From Flemingiibacterium sp045635785 (GTDB lineage Bacteria; Bacillota; Clostridia; Oscillospirales; CAG-272), in contig JAZTWJ010000023.1 in NCBI GenBank assembly GCA_045635785.1, forward strand, positions 1 to 18,181: a DNA stretch of 18,181 nt. The letters run 5' to 3'. Made by a program: the position numbers and the translations under genes. The notes under the pieces were generated by a model. It was given only the letters and a program-made list of their open reading frames with translations, did no database searches and was not told the DNA's origin. The stretch's first letter is position 1. The number at the start of each line of letters is the position of its first letter. Shown one piece after another: positions 6,872 through 15,700 of the stretch.

Positions 6872-6900
6872 TTGATTTTTTCGGCGGAATGTTGTATAAT
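6872..6900 (+). promoter_or_regulatory. Promoter of the TetM-like/NYN gene
   Basis: TTGATT (6872-6877), a 17-nt spacer and a perfect TATAAT (6895-6900). The start near 6907 leaves a leader of about 25 nt with GGAGA before ATG6932. This placement excludes the longer open frame beginning at 6779, and leaves no room for the leader-peptide attenuator seen in front of mobile tet(M). Confidence 0.8.
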
Positions 6901-6931
6901 AATGATATATTTATCTTTTTTTGGAGAACGC

Positions 6932-9481
6932 ATGAATCATCTCACAATCGGCATTATCGCGCACGTCGATTCGGGCAAGACCACGCTGTCCGAAAGCATC
7001 CTATATAAAAACGGCGTGCTCAAACGACAAGGTCGGGTGGATGCCGGCAACTCCTTTCTCGATACCAATGCCATCGAACGCGATCGGGGCATCACCATCT
7101 TTTCAAGTCAAGCCGTTTTCACACGCGGTGACATTGAATTCACCCTGCTCGGCACCCCGGGACATGTGGATTTTTCGCCGGAGACCGAGCGAACGCTCCG
7201 TGTCATTGACTGTGCCGTGCTGGTGGTTTCGGGAACGGACGGCGTACAGAGCCATACCGAAACGCTTTGGCGTTTGCTCGCGCATTACAACATCCCCACC
7301 TTCCTTTTCGTCAATAAAATGGACATATCCGCCCTCACCTCTGCCGATCTGATGGAGTCTCTTCGCGGTACTCTGTCCGATGGCTGCATCCATATGGCAA
7401 CCGCGCTGACCGAATCCTTTGCGGAGGCGGTCGCCATGACCGACGAGCGTCTGATGGACAGCTTTCTTGCAGGTGAGCCTTTCAAGGACGAGGATATTCG
7501 CACCGCCGTGGCAGAACGGCGGCTTTTCCCATGCTATTTCGGCTCCGCCATCAAGGGGGACGGCGTAAATATGCTGCTTGACGGCATCGCCTCCTACATG
7601 AAAATGCCCGTCCATCCGAAGGAATTCGGCGCGAAGGTATATAAGATCACGCAGGACAAATCCGATCGCCTCGTGCATCTGAAGGTCACGGGCGGTAGTC
7701 TGCGCGTCAAGGATATATTAAACGGAATCAAGCCGGACGGCACCCCGTGGTCGGAAAAGATCAATCAGATCCGCATCTATTCGGGTGAAAAATTCAAAGC
7801 GGTAAACGAGGTCTCCGCAGGCACGGTCTGCGCACTCTGCGGCATCGAATCCGCCTATCCCGGTGAAGGACTTGGCTTTGAGCTTGATGCCGGCGCGGCA
7901 CATCTGGAGCCGGTACTGACCTATCAGGCGGAATTTGATGGCATCGACGTACATACGGCGATGCAAAAGCTGCGAAAGCTGGAGGAGGAAGAGCCTGCGC
8001 TGCACATTTCCCACAATGCGCGCACGGGTGAGATCTTCTTCGGTATCATGGGCGAGGTTCAGCTTGAGGTGCTCTCACGCATTCTCGCGGAACGCTTCGG
8101 TATGACCGTTCGCTTTGGCGAAGGAAGCATCTCCTATCGCGAAACCATCGAATCGGCTGCGGTGGGCATCGGTCATTTTGAACCGTTAAGGCATTATGCG
8201 GAGGTTCAGCTTCTTTTGGAGCCGTTGGAACGGGGCGCGGGACTGCGCTTTGGGGTGGATCTTGGCGAAAATCAGCTAGATACCAACTGGCAACGTCTGG
8301 TGCTGACACATCTTCACGAAAAACAGCATCTCGGTGTGCTGACAGGCTCACCCATCACCGATATGAAGATCACGCTGATCGCGGGGCGCGCCCATGCCAA
8401 GCATACTGAGGGCGGCGACTTCCGCCAAGCCACATGGCGCGCTCTCAGGCAGGGCTTGATGAGCGCAAAATCCGTTCTTCTCGAGCCGTGGTACGATTTC
8501 AAGCTCACGCTTCCCACCGAATGCGTGGGCCGCGCCATGAGCGACATTACGCAGATGGGCGGTCACTTTGAAGCACCGGACGGCGACGGCACCACTTCCA
8601 TCCTCACAGGCAGCGCGCCCGTCTGCACTATGCGAAGCTATCATCGTGATCTGGTCGCATATTCCGGCGGAAAAGGGCAACTGCTTTGCACCATGCGCGG
8701 CTATGAGCCCTGCGCCGATGCAGAGCGCGTCATCGAGAGCATCGGTTACGATGCGGAGCGCGATACGGAAAATACCGCCGATTCGGTCTTCTGTTCCCAC
8801 GGCGCAGGCTTTGTGGTCAAATGGAATGAGGTTCCCCTCCACGCGCATATAGACAGCGGCGTAGATCTTGACGAGGACGAGGACGCTTCCACCGAACGGG
8901 TGAAGCGATTCCTCGGCACGGTCGCCAACGATGAGGAATTGATGGCGATCTTTGAGCGCACCTACGGTCCCATCCGCCGCCGCGTATACAACGATGCCCC
9001 GAAGGTGAAGCACGCGGTTCCTCAACGAATTGTGCGCGCACCGCGCGCCTATATGGGCAAGGAATATCTGTTGGTGGACGGCTATAACATCATTTTTGCA
9101 TGGGACGAGCTTCGCGCGATGGCACAAAACAGCCTCGATCTGGCAAGAGAAGCTCTGATCACCCGCTTGTGCAATTTTCAGGGTTGCAAACAATGCGAGA
9201 TCATTCTCGTGTTCGATGCCTACAAGGTCAAGGGCAATACGCGCGAGCTGGAAAAGCACGGCGGTTTGAGCGTGGTTTATACCAAGGAAGCGGAGACGGC
9301 GGATACCTACATCGAAAAGGTCTCCCACGAGCTTTCAAAAAACAACCGCGTGCGCGTCGCCACATCGGATGGGCAGGAACAGCTCATCATCCTCGGAAAC
9401 GGCGCCATCCGCCTTTCCGCCAACGCACTGCTTGCGGAGGTGAAGGAGGTCGAGCGGCAGATTCGGGAGATCATCGGATAA
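6932..9481 (+). CDS. TetM/EF-G-like translational GTPase fused to NYN (YacP/Rae1-like) domain
   Basis: The 849-residue protein has an N-terminal translational GTPase domain: G1 AHVDSGKTT (residues 10-18), switch RGITIFSS (52-59), G4 NKMD (128-131), G5 GSAIK (204-208). EF-G domains II to V follow to about residue 695 (GEVQLEVLSRILAERFGM; GRAMSDITQMGG), closest to ribosomal-protection proteins such as TetM/TetW. The C terminus, about 713-845, is a NYN domain of YacP type: LVDGYNIIF with D716, LVFDAYK, ETADTYIEK, ATSDGQEQ. Those acidic residues are the conserved PIN-like site. In the G3 motif the usual DTPGH reads GTPGH (G74), losing the Mg-coordinating Asp. Family knowledge places both TetM and Rae1 in the ribosomal A site, so a role in clearing or cleaving mRNA on stalled ribosomes is inferred. 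Tetracycline resistance is possible but unproven. Confidence 0.92.
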   Translation: MNHLTIGIIAHVDSGKTTLSESILYKNGVLKRQGRVDAGNSFLDTNAIERDRGITIFSSQAVFTRGDIEFTLLGTPGHVDFSPETERTLRVIDCAVLVVSGTDGVQSHTETLWRLLAHYNIPTFLFVNKMDISALTSADLMESLRGTLSDGCIHMATALTESFAEAVAMTDERLMDSFLAGEPFKDEDIRTAVAERRLFPCYFGSAIKGDGVNMLLDGIASYMKMPVHPKEFGAKVYKITQDKSDRLVHLKVTGGSLRVKDILNGIKPDGTPWSEKINQIRIYSGEKFKAVNEVSAGTVCALCGIESAYPGEGLGFELDAGAAHLEPVLTYQAEFDGIDVHTAMQKLRKLEEEEPALHISHNARTGEIFFGIMGEVQLEVLSRILAERFGMTVRFGEGSISYRETIESAAVGIGHFEPLRHYAEVQLLLEPLERGAGLRFGVDLGENQLDTNWQRLVLTHLHEKQHLGVLTGSPITDMKITLIAGRAHAKHTEGGDFRQATWRALRQGLMSAKSVLLEPWYDFKLTLPTECVGRAMSDITQMGGHFEAPDGDGTTSILTGSAPVCTMRSYHRDLVAYSGGKGQLLCTMRGYEPCADAERVIESIGYDAERDTENTADSVFCSHGAGFVVKWNEVPLHAHIDSGVDLDEDEDASTERVKRFLGTVANDEELMAIFERTYGPIRRRVYNDAPKVKHAVPQRIVRAPRAYMGKEYLLVDGYNIIFAWDELRAMAQNSLDLAREALITRLCNFQGCKQCEIILVFDAYKVKGNTRELEKHGGLSVVYTKEAETADTYIEKVSHELSKNNRVRVATSDGQEQLIILGNGAIRLSANALLAEVKEVERQIREIIG

Positions 9482-9488
9482 AACCGCA

Positions 9489-9519
9489 TAAAAATCCCCC
9501 GTCCGAAGACGGGGGATTT
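9489..9519 (-). terminator. Terminator of rubrerythrin, also usable by the TetM-like gene
   Basis: A 12-bp perfect stem, AAATCCCCCGTC (9492-9503) with GACGGGGGATTT (9508-9519). On the minus strand the loop is TTCG closed by C-G, the very stable tetraloop, followed by a TTTTTAT tail. In the plus direction the tail is only the ATTT inside the stem, so termination of the fusion gene would be weaker. It lies between two convergent genes, 10 bases from each stop. Confidence 0.88.
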
Positions 9520-9529
9520 CAGCTATCTA

Positions 9530-10066
9530 TCAATAATTTTCAGCCTTGATCTTGAAGTATGCCTGCGGATGTGCGCAAACAGGGCAGACCTGAGGCGCAT
9601 CCTTACCGATATGGATATGACCGCAGTTGCCGCATTCCCAGATCTTGTCGCCGTCGCGGCTGAATACCAGACCGCCCTCCACGTTGGCAAGCAGCTTGCG
9701 ATAACGCTCCTCGTGCGTCTTTTCGATGGCAGCTACGCCCTCAAACAGCTTAGCGATTGCATCAAAGCCTTCGGCGCGTGCATCCTCTGCCATTTGCGCG
9801 TACATATCCGTCCACTCGTAATTTTCGCCCTCTGCGGCATCAAGCAGATTGGCAGCCGTATCCGGAATGCCGCCGTGCAGCAGCTTGAACCAGAGCTTTG
9901 CATGCTCTTTTTCATTTTCCGCGGTTTCGAGGAACAGCGCGGCGATCTGCTCGTAGCCGTCCTTCTTCGCCTTGGAAGCATAATAGGTGTACTTATTTCT
10001 CGCTTGGGATTCGCCCGCAAAAGCAGCGGCGAGGTTTGCTTCGGTCTTTGTGCCCTTCAAATTCAT
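9530..10066 (-). CDS. rbr: Rubrerythrin
   Basis: This 178-residue cytosolic non-heme iron protein reduces hydrogen peroxide in anaerobes. The first 125 residues or so form the ferritin-like four-helix bundle with diiron ligand blocks FAGESQAR (E19), ETAENEKEHAK (E52, H55) and AAIEKTHEERY (E115, H118). The C terminus is a rubredoxin-like domain with C145/C148 and C161/C164 in the CxxC pairs ECGNCG and VCPVCAHP, which bind Fe(SCys)4. Length matches classical rubrerythrin. ATG10066 lies nine bases after GGAGGT; an in-frame TTG at 10072 would be only three bases away and is rejected. It is a single-gene unit with its own promoter and terminator. Direct repeats around its start site suggest regulation, but I do not see a clear PerR box. 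Confidence 0.97.
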   Translation of the reverse strand: MNLKGTKTEANLAAAFAGESQARNKYTYYASKAKKDGYEQIAALFLETAENEKEHAKLWFKLLHGGIPDTAANLLDAAEGENYEWTDMYAQMAEDARAEGFDAIAKLFEGVAAIEKTHEERYRKLLANVEGGLVFSRDGDKIWECGNCGHIHIGKDAPQVCPVCAHPQAYFKIKAENY

Positions 10067-10101
10067 ATCCAAAATACCTCCGTATCATCATTGATGCAGG
10101 A

Positions 10102-10129
10102 ATATCCTGTCGCTATTATTATATCCTGT
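10102..10129. repeat. Direct repeat flanking the rubrerythrin transcription start
   Basis: ATATCCTGT occurs at 10102-10110 and again at 10121-10129, a 19-bp period. One copy overlaps the -10 box and the other lies just after the expected start near 10111. Two copies on nearly the same helix face suggest a regulator site, but no family is recognised. Confidence 0.45.
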
Positions 10130-10146
10130 TTTAGAAAATAAATCAA
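10118..10146 (-). promoter_or_regulatory. Promoter of rubrerythrin
   Basis: On the minus strand, TTGATT (10146-10141), a 17-nt spacer and a perfect TATAAT (10123-10118). The -35 lies inside an A/T-rich region with inverted repeats: AATCAAT (10141-10147) with ATTGATT (10166-10172), and ATAGAAAT (10146-10153) with ATTTCTAT (10170-10177). The rest of the 279-base gap up to 10345 holds only the divergent promoter of the lipoprotein gene. Confidence 0.8.
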
Positions 10147-10281
10147 TAGAAATTTGTGAACATTTATTGATTTCTATGGTACAAAATTGCAAAAAATCAA
10201 GCCGTTTTTCAATGATTATTCCCATCTGTTTTTGCATATTTTCGGAAAGAGTGAAACAAAATGTAAATTTTTGCATAGCTA

Positions 10282-10310
10282 TGGACAAATCGGACGGAGT
10301 GTGGTATAAT
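10282..10310 (+). promoter_or_regulatory. Promoter of the PpiC-like lipoprotein gene
   Basis: TGGACA (10282-10287), a 17-nt spacer and TATAAT (10305-10310), preceded by TG one base upstream, which makes an extended -10. The expected start near 10317 gives a leader of about 30 nt carrying AAAGGAGA. Confidence 0.8.
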
Positions 10311-10345
10311 GAAAAGAGATTATTATCCCAAAAGGAGACAGTGTT

Positions 10346-11455
10346 GTGAAAAGAGTAAGTAAAATTTTAGCACTTTTGCTGGCAATGCTCATGCTTGTGC
10401 TTGCCTTTGCAGGATGCGGCGCCAAGTCGCCCACAGCAATCAGCTTCGGTTCCACGGAGCTTACCGCAAACATGCTCAGCTATTGGATGAGCACCTACAA
10501 GGCGGTGTTCCTGTATCAAGTGACGGGAGGAACCCAGGATTATCCCCAAATTTGGACAACAGAGCTCACCGAGGGCATTACCTATGACGATTACGTCAGC
10601 GCAATGTGCGTATCCGAGCTGATGGTCAAGGCAGTCTGCAACGAGCTGTTCAGCACCTACGGTCTGACCATTACCGCCGAGGAAGAAAACACCCTTGATG
10701 AGCGTATCAACAAGCTGGTGCAGCAGACGGGCAGCAAGGCGGCGCTCAATTCCGCGCTGTCTGCGTTTGGCATCAATGCGGAAATTCTGCGCGAGATCAA
10801 TGAGATCGACTTAAAGGTCAGCAAGGTGCAGGAATATCTCTACGGCGAAAACGGCACGGAAAAGGCAACGGCGGAAGAGATCGATAAATATTATAACGAA
10901 AACTACTACCGCACCAAGTATATTTATATCTCCACGAAGTATGACTACGAGCTCGATGCAAACGGCGAGCTGATCTTGGATGAGGAGACGGGCGCTTACA
11001 AAACACGCGAGCTGACGGCAAGCGAAACCACCGAAAAGAAAGCCTTTGCAAAGCAGTTGGAAGCAGACATTGCGGCGGGTGAAGACTTCGACAAGCTGGT
11101 ACTTGAGCATTCCATGGATATAGGCATGCAAACGTTTACGGACGGCTATTATTTCACTATGGCGAGTACCTATATAAGACCTGACATCATGGCGGCAGTC
11201 CAAGAGCTGAAGGTGGGCGAAACGAAGACGCTGGAGAGCGAAGACGGCGTAGCAATCATCAAGCGCTACGAGCTTCAGCCCAAGAAATATGAGGATCAGG
11301 AATACGTGCCCTATATGTTCGCAAACATCAGCTCAACCATCGGTATGACAAAGCTGCAGGAGCTTGTGTCGGGCTATGCGGACACCATTGTTATGAACAA
11401 CGCGGTAATTGCAAGCTATCCCGTGGCTACTGCGACACCGAACTTCTACTATTAA
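10346..11455 (+). CDS. PpiC/SurA/PrsA-like lipoprotein, probable extracytoplasmic foldase
   Basis: The 369-residue protein starts at GTG10346, eight bases after AGGAG. Residues 1-23 are a lipoprotein signal peptide (KR, then a long Leu/Ala/Met core) with a lipobox-like FAGC, placing the lipidated Cys at 24 on the outer face of the membrane. Residues about 45-185 are a mostly helical SurA_N-like chaperone region. The region about 190-305 resembles a parvulin domain: KYIYISTKY, a helix with KAFAKQLEADIAAGEDFDKLVLEHSMD, then DGYYF and ELKVGETKTLESEDGVAIIKRYEL. The usual GGDLG turn of active parvulins is not evident (the sequence reads MDIGMQTFTDGYYF), so catalysis is doubtful while chaperone activity is plausible. 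It is monocistronic, with its own promoter and terminator. Confidence 0.75.
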   Translation: MKRVSKILALLLAMLMLVLAFAGCGAKSPTAISFGSTELTANMLSYWMSTYKAVFLYQVTGGTQDYPQIWTTELTEGITYDDYVSAMCVSELMVKAVCNELFSTYGLTITAEEENTLDERINKLVQQTGSKAALNSALSAFGINAEILREINEIDLKVSKVQEYLYGENGTEKATAEEIDKYYNENYYRTKYIYISTKYDYELDANGELILDEETGAYKTRELTASETTEKKAFAKQLEADIAAGEDFDKLVLEHSMDIGMQTFTDGYYFTMASTYIRPDIMAAVQELKVGETKTLESEDGVAIIKRYELQPKKYEDQEYVPYMFANISSTIGMTKLQELVSGYADTIVMNNAVIASYPVATATPNFYY

Positions 11456-11478
11456 ACAAATTCAATCGAACCAAACAG

Positions 11479-11508
11479 AGAAAGTCAGGATCTTCCTGAC
11501 TTTCTTTT
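11479..11508 (+). terminator. Terminator of the PpiC-like lipoprotein gene
   Basis: An 11-bp perfect stem, GAAAGTCAGGA (11480-11490) with TCCTGACTTTC (11494-11504), has a 3-nt loop and is followed by TTTT. It starts 24 bases after the stop codon. Confidence 0.9.
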
Positions 11509-11553
11509 GCATTTGAAAGATGCATACACGCAAATCTTCATAAAACGCAAATA

Positions 11554-11575
11554 TTGGTCGAATATTTTTGACCAA
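11554..11575. promoter_or_regulatory. Inverted repeat upstream of the kdgK promoter, candidate operator
   Basis: TTGGTCGAA (11554-11562) and TTTGACCAA (11567-11575) form arms matching at eight of nine positions, with a 4-base centre. It ends 4 bases before the -35 box. Its TTGG...CCAA outer bases are shared with the second palindrome at 11624. Confidence 0.5.
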
Positions 11576-11579
11576 ACCC

Positions 11580-11608
11580 TTGCAATCCTAAAAAAAATAT
11601 GCTATAAT
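11580..11608 (+). promoter_or_regulatory. Promoter of the kdgK-like gene
   Basis: TTGCAA (11580-11585), a 17-nt spacer and a perfect TATAAT (11603-11608). The expected start near 11615 gives a leader of about 46 nt. It is bracketed by two palindromes, consistent with regulated transcription. Confidence 0.8.
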
Positions 11609-11623
11609 TGAATTGCGAAATTT

Positions 11624-11637
11624 TTGGCAATTGCCAA
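11624..11637. promoter_or_regulatory. 14-bp palindrome downstream of the kdgK start site, candidate operator
   Basis: TTGGCAATTGCCAA is a perfect palindrome lying roughly +10 to +23 from the expected start, the usual place for a roadblocking or occluding repressor. It could instead form an mRNA hairpin, but it has no loop, so a DNA site is more likely. Confidence 0.5.
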
Positions 11638-11660
11638 TCAAGATAAAAAGGAGAATCATC

Positions 11661-12692
11661 ATGAAAAACAAGTTTGTATCCTTCGGCGAAATCATGCTTC
11701 GCCTGAAATCCCCCGGCTATGAGAGATTTTTCCAGTCTCCCACCCTCGAAGCAACCTTCGGCGGCGGTGAAGCCAACGTTGCCGTTTCCCTCTCGAACTA
11801 CGGCCTCGACGCAAAGTTTGTCACCGCACTTCCGGCAAACGATATCGGCGTTGCTTGCGAGCGCGAGCTTCGCAAATATGGCGTAGACACCTCTGATATT
11901 CAAAAGACCAAGGGCCGCATGGGCATTTACTACCTGGAAACCGGCGCCGTTCAGCGTCCTTCCAAGGTTGTATACGACCGCGACTTCTCCTCCTTTGCAA
12001 ACATCAAGGAAGGTGACTTCAACTGGAATGATATCCTCGCAGACGCAAAGTGGTTCCATGTAACGGGTATCACTCCCGCAGTCAGCGCATCCATCGCCGA
12101 AGAAGCGATCCGCGCACTGAAGGTAGCAAAGGAGCTTGGCGTAACCACCTCCATCGACCTCAACTACCGTGCAAAGCTGTGGAACTACGGCAAGCGCGCA
12201 GATGAAGTTATGCCTGAACTGACCAAGTACATCGACGTTGTTATCGCTAACGAAGAAGACTGCCAGAAGGCACTTGGCATCTCCTCCAAGAACAAGCCCG
12301 AGCTCGGCGAGATCGACCTCGAGTGCTACAAGGACATCACCAATCAGGTTCTGACCACCTACCCCAACGTAAAGGTCGTTGCGATCACCCTGCGTGAATC
12401 CAAATCCGCAAACCGCAACGTTTGGTCTGCATGCATCAATGACGGCAAGGAATTCTACCGTAGCCGCATTTATGACATCACCGACATCGTTGACCGCGTA
12501 GGCGGCGGCGACTCCTTTGCAGGCGGCCTCATTTACGGTCTGGCTACCAAGAACGATGCAAAGGCTGCTCTTGAATTTGCAGTAGGTGCATCCTGCCTCA
12601 AGCACACCATCAACGGCGACTTCAACCTCGTTTCCGTAGACGAAGTTGAAAAGCTGATCGGCGGCGACGGCACCGGCAGAATCGCAAGATAA
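11661..12692 (+). CDS. kdgK: PfkB-family sugar kinase, probable 2-keto-3-deoxygluconate kinase
   Basis: The 343-residue cytosolic ribokinase-fold enzyme is predicted to phosphorylate 2-keto-3-deoxygluconate at O6 with ATP. It has the N-terminal PfkB block FGGGEANVAVSLS (residues 33-45) and the C-terminal nucleotide and catalytic block RVGGGDSFAGG, with catalytic base D284. LRLKSPGYERFFQS and ETGAVQRPSKVVYDR are segments I associate with KDG kinases rather than fructokinases, but the exact sugar is an inference. The start has AAAAGGAGA six bases upstream. Codon choice is uniform and C-ending in many families, as in ppdK at the right end, suggesting high expression. Two palindromes around the promoter imply a sugar-responsive regulator. 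No KDPG aldolase or uronate genes are in the window. Confidence 0.85.
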   Translation: MKNKFVSFGEIMLRLKSPGYERFFQSPTLEATFGGGEANVAVSLSNYGLDAKFVTALPANDIGVACERELRKYGVDTSDIQKTKGRMGIYYLETGAVQRPSKVVYDRDFSSFANIKEGDFNWNDILADAKWFHVTGITPAVSASIAEEAIRALKVAKELGVTTSIDLNYRAKLWNYGKRADEVMPELTKYIDVVIANEEDCQKALGISSKNKPELGEIDLECYKDITNQVLTTYPNVKVVAITLRESKSANRNVWSACINDGKEFYRSRIYDITDIVDRVGGGDSFAGGLIYGLATKNDAKAALEFAVGASCLKHTINGDFNLVSVDEVEKLIGGDGTGRIAR

Positions 12693-12741
12693 CCAAACAC
12701 TTAAAGGATTTGGGATTTCCCCATTCTTCACGGATCAATAC

Positions 12742-12776
12742 AAAAACCGACGGATTTTTCCGTCGGTTTTCTTTTT
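12742..12776. terminator. Bidirectional terminator between kdgK and mfd
   Basis: A 12-bp perfect stem, AAAACCGACGGA (12743-12754) with TCCGTCGGTTTT (12759-12770), has loop TTTT. CTTTTT follows on the plus strand, and a T run read from the A's before 12747 serves the minus strand. It lies between the convergent kinase and mfd genes. Confidence 0.9.
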
Positions 12777-12785
12777 GCTTGCGAT

Positions 12786-15700
12786 CTACTCCGCAAGATA
12801 CTGTTTCAGCACCTCGCAAATATCGTAGAGGGGGCGCGAGCCTTTGATCTTGTAATGCACCGCCCCGTGCCCTGCCATTTGGAATGTGAGCGCAACGCCG
12901 CATTCGGATGCCGCCTTCGCCCAACGCATTGGATCCATTTGTTCAGGCAGAATCGAGATTGTCTGCCCCTTATGCACGATTTTCGGGATGCGCGCCTGCG
13001 AGCAGAGTGCCCTTGCCAGCGAGACATACATGAGCGTATCGGCGGGCTTTGGTATTTCGCCGAAGCGGTCCATTAGCTCATCCGCCAAATCGTCCAAATC
13101 CTCGGCATTTTCAATGTGGGCGATTTTCTTGTAAATATCCATACGCTGCGACTCGGATCTGATATAGCTTTCGGGCAGATAGGCGTCCAGCGAAATATCA
13201 AGCTTGGACTCAAATTTCGGCTTGGGAGCCTCGCCCTTTTCTTCCAGCACCGCCTCGTTCAGGATCTTGACATACAGATCGTAGCCCACCGTATCGAGCT
13301 GCCCGTGCTGCTCCGCACCGAGAAGATTGCCTGCGCCGCGAATTTCAAGGTCACGAAGCGCAATTTTGAAGCCTGAGCCGAATTCGGTGTATTCACGCAT
13401 GGCAGAAAGGCGCTTTTGCGCCACCTCCGTCAAATTCAGACGCGGCGGATAGGTGAAATACGCATACGCGCGGCGGCTGGATCGCCCCACGCGTCCGCGG
13501 ATCTGATGAAGCTGTGACAGTCCCAATCTGTCGGCGTGGTCGATGATAAGCGTGTTCGCATTGGGCACATCAATGCCCGATTCGATGATAGTCGTGCTGA
13601 CGAGAATGTCAATTTCGCCATTGACCATACCGCCCCAGATGTCGGAGAGGAGTTCCTTATCCATTTGCCCGTGAGCAACGGCAATACGCGCATCGGGAAC
13701 GGCATTTTGCACGCGCAATGCTACCGCGTCGATGTCCTCCACCGAATTATGCAGGAAAAAGACCTGACCGCCTCGGCGAAGCTCCTTCTTAATCGCTTCC
13801 GCCAAAATCATCTCGTCGTATTCCATGACAAAGGTCTGCACGGGAAAGCGATCGCCCGGAGCTTCATCCAGCACGGACATATCGCGAATGCCGCTCATCG
13901 CCATATTAAGCGTGCGCGGTATGGGGGTTGCGGTGAGCGTCAAAACATCCACATTGCCTGCAATCTGCTTTAGTTTTTCCTTGTGCGCCACGCCAAATCG
14001 CTGCTCCTCGTCGATGATAACCAGCCCGAGATCCTTGAAAACCACATCTTTCGATACAAGACGATGGGTGCCTATGATGATATCCACATCCCCACGGCGC
14101 AGACGGCGGATCGTTTCCTGCTGCTGCTTTGGTGTGCGGAAGCGGGAAATCATATCAATGGAAACGGGAAATCCTCGCATACGGGAGAGGAAGGATTGGT
14201 AGTGTTGCATGGCGAGAATGGTAGTCGGTACCAGCACCGCCACCTGCTTGCCGGACATCACCGCCTTGAATGCGGCGCGCATGGCGACCTCGGTTTTGCC
14301 GAATCCCACATCGCCGCAAAGCAGACGGTCCATGGGCGTTTTGGATTCCATGTCCGCCTTGATTTCCCCAATGGATTGAAGCTGACCGTCGGTCCCCTCA
14401 TATTCAAACGCCGCCTCAAATTCCCTTTGGAAATCATCGTCCTTTACAAAGGCAAAGCCCTCGCGTCTTTGGCGCTCGGCATATAGCTTGATAAGCTCCT
14501 TCGCCATGCTTTTTGCCGCCAGCTTGGCTTTTGCCTTGGCTTTCTGCCAATCGGCGCCGCCGAGCCTTGAGAGCTTTACGCCGCCACTTTCGGTATGGGC
14601 GCCGATATATTTTGACACCATATCCAGCTGATCGGTGGGCAGATACAGCATATCGGTGCCCGCATATTTGATTTTGATATAGTCCTTTGTCACACCCACA
14701 ACGCTCAGCTGTTCGATGCCCTGATACATGCCGATACCGTGATTCACATGCACCACAAAATCTCCGACGGACAGATCGTTATAGCTTAAAATCTTCTCCT
14801 GTGAGGAACGCGAATGCTTCGCCTTTCTACCGTGCGAAAGGATGGTTCGCGAATAGCTGTTGGGGTTCTGATACATGGACAAAACCGCAAATTTTGTCGC
14901 CGTCAGCTCAAATCCCGAAAGATTAAAGCCACTCATCACCAGCGTCACGCCCTCGGGCAAGGTCAAAATGCCGTAGGCATTTTCGTCGGTGGCGACGATC
15001 GCCTGAATGCCGCCATCCGACAGCGCGGATGCGGTATTTTTCGCCGTGGTCTCATTTTCGCAGAGCACCACCGTGCGGAACTTTGATTCCGCATAGTCGC
15101 GCAGATCCTCGTGCAGCAAATCGAAATTGTCCGCATAGGAAACGGTCTGCTTGGTTCGGAATGCAAACATGCCCGACAATCTTCGCCCCGATTTATTGGT
15201 GGCAAAAGTATCGCAAAGCAGTGCGCCCGTGCGATTTAGGAATGCCTCGTAATAATCCATATGACGGGCATAATCCGCATACCGCGCAGCGATCTCACCC
15301 TTTTCCAGCAGAGATTCCATCTCGCTTGTGATGTGGAAATCGAACGCCTTCATGCGCTCCTCGCAGGCGATCTCTCCCTGCACAAAAACGATGGGCGCGC
15401 CGAGCGCGCTTGCCTTTGCCGCCTCGGACACATAATCGGCAAGAGTGGATTTTCGCTCATACACCAGCGAAATATATTTGTCAATGAAATGCAGTTCGGT
15501 GCCGCCCTTCACCGCTTCGATCTCTCCCTCAAGCTCTGCTCTCACCCGATCCTCGGGTGCTTTTTTGAGCTGTGCGCTTGCCGCCTTCGCAATGGCGGTG
15601 CGCGCTTCTTCACTTGCAATGATTTCGCGGGCGGGCGTGACGGTAAATTCGCGGATATTTTCAATTCTCCGCTGTGTTATGATGTCGAAATATCCCATCT

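Noticed and set aside
6779..6931. N-terminal extension of the TetM-like protein by 51 residues
   Set aside because: The promoter TTGATT-17-TATAAT lies inside this stretch and a good SD precedes ATG6932, where homology to TetM/EF-G begins.
6932..9481. Mobile tetracycline-resistance gene of tet(M) type
   Set aside because: No leader peptide attenuator, no conjugation or recombinase genes nearby, base usage like its neighbours, and an extra NYN domain absent from tet(M). It looks like a chromosomal core gene.
11538..12731. A 397-codon open frame on the minus strand
   Set aside because: It is antisense to the kdgK-like gene and runs through its promoter and past its stop. No family motif; an artefact of biased codons.
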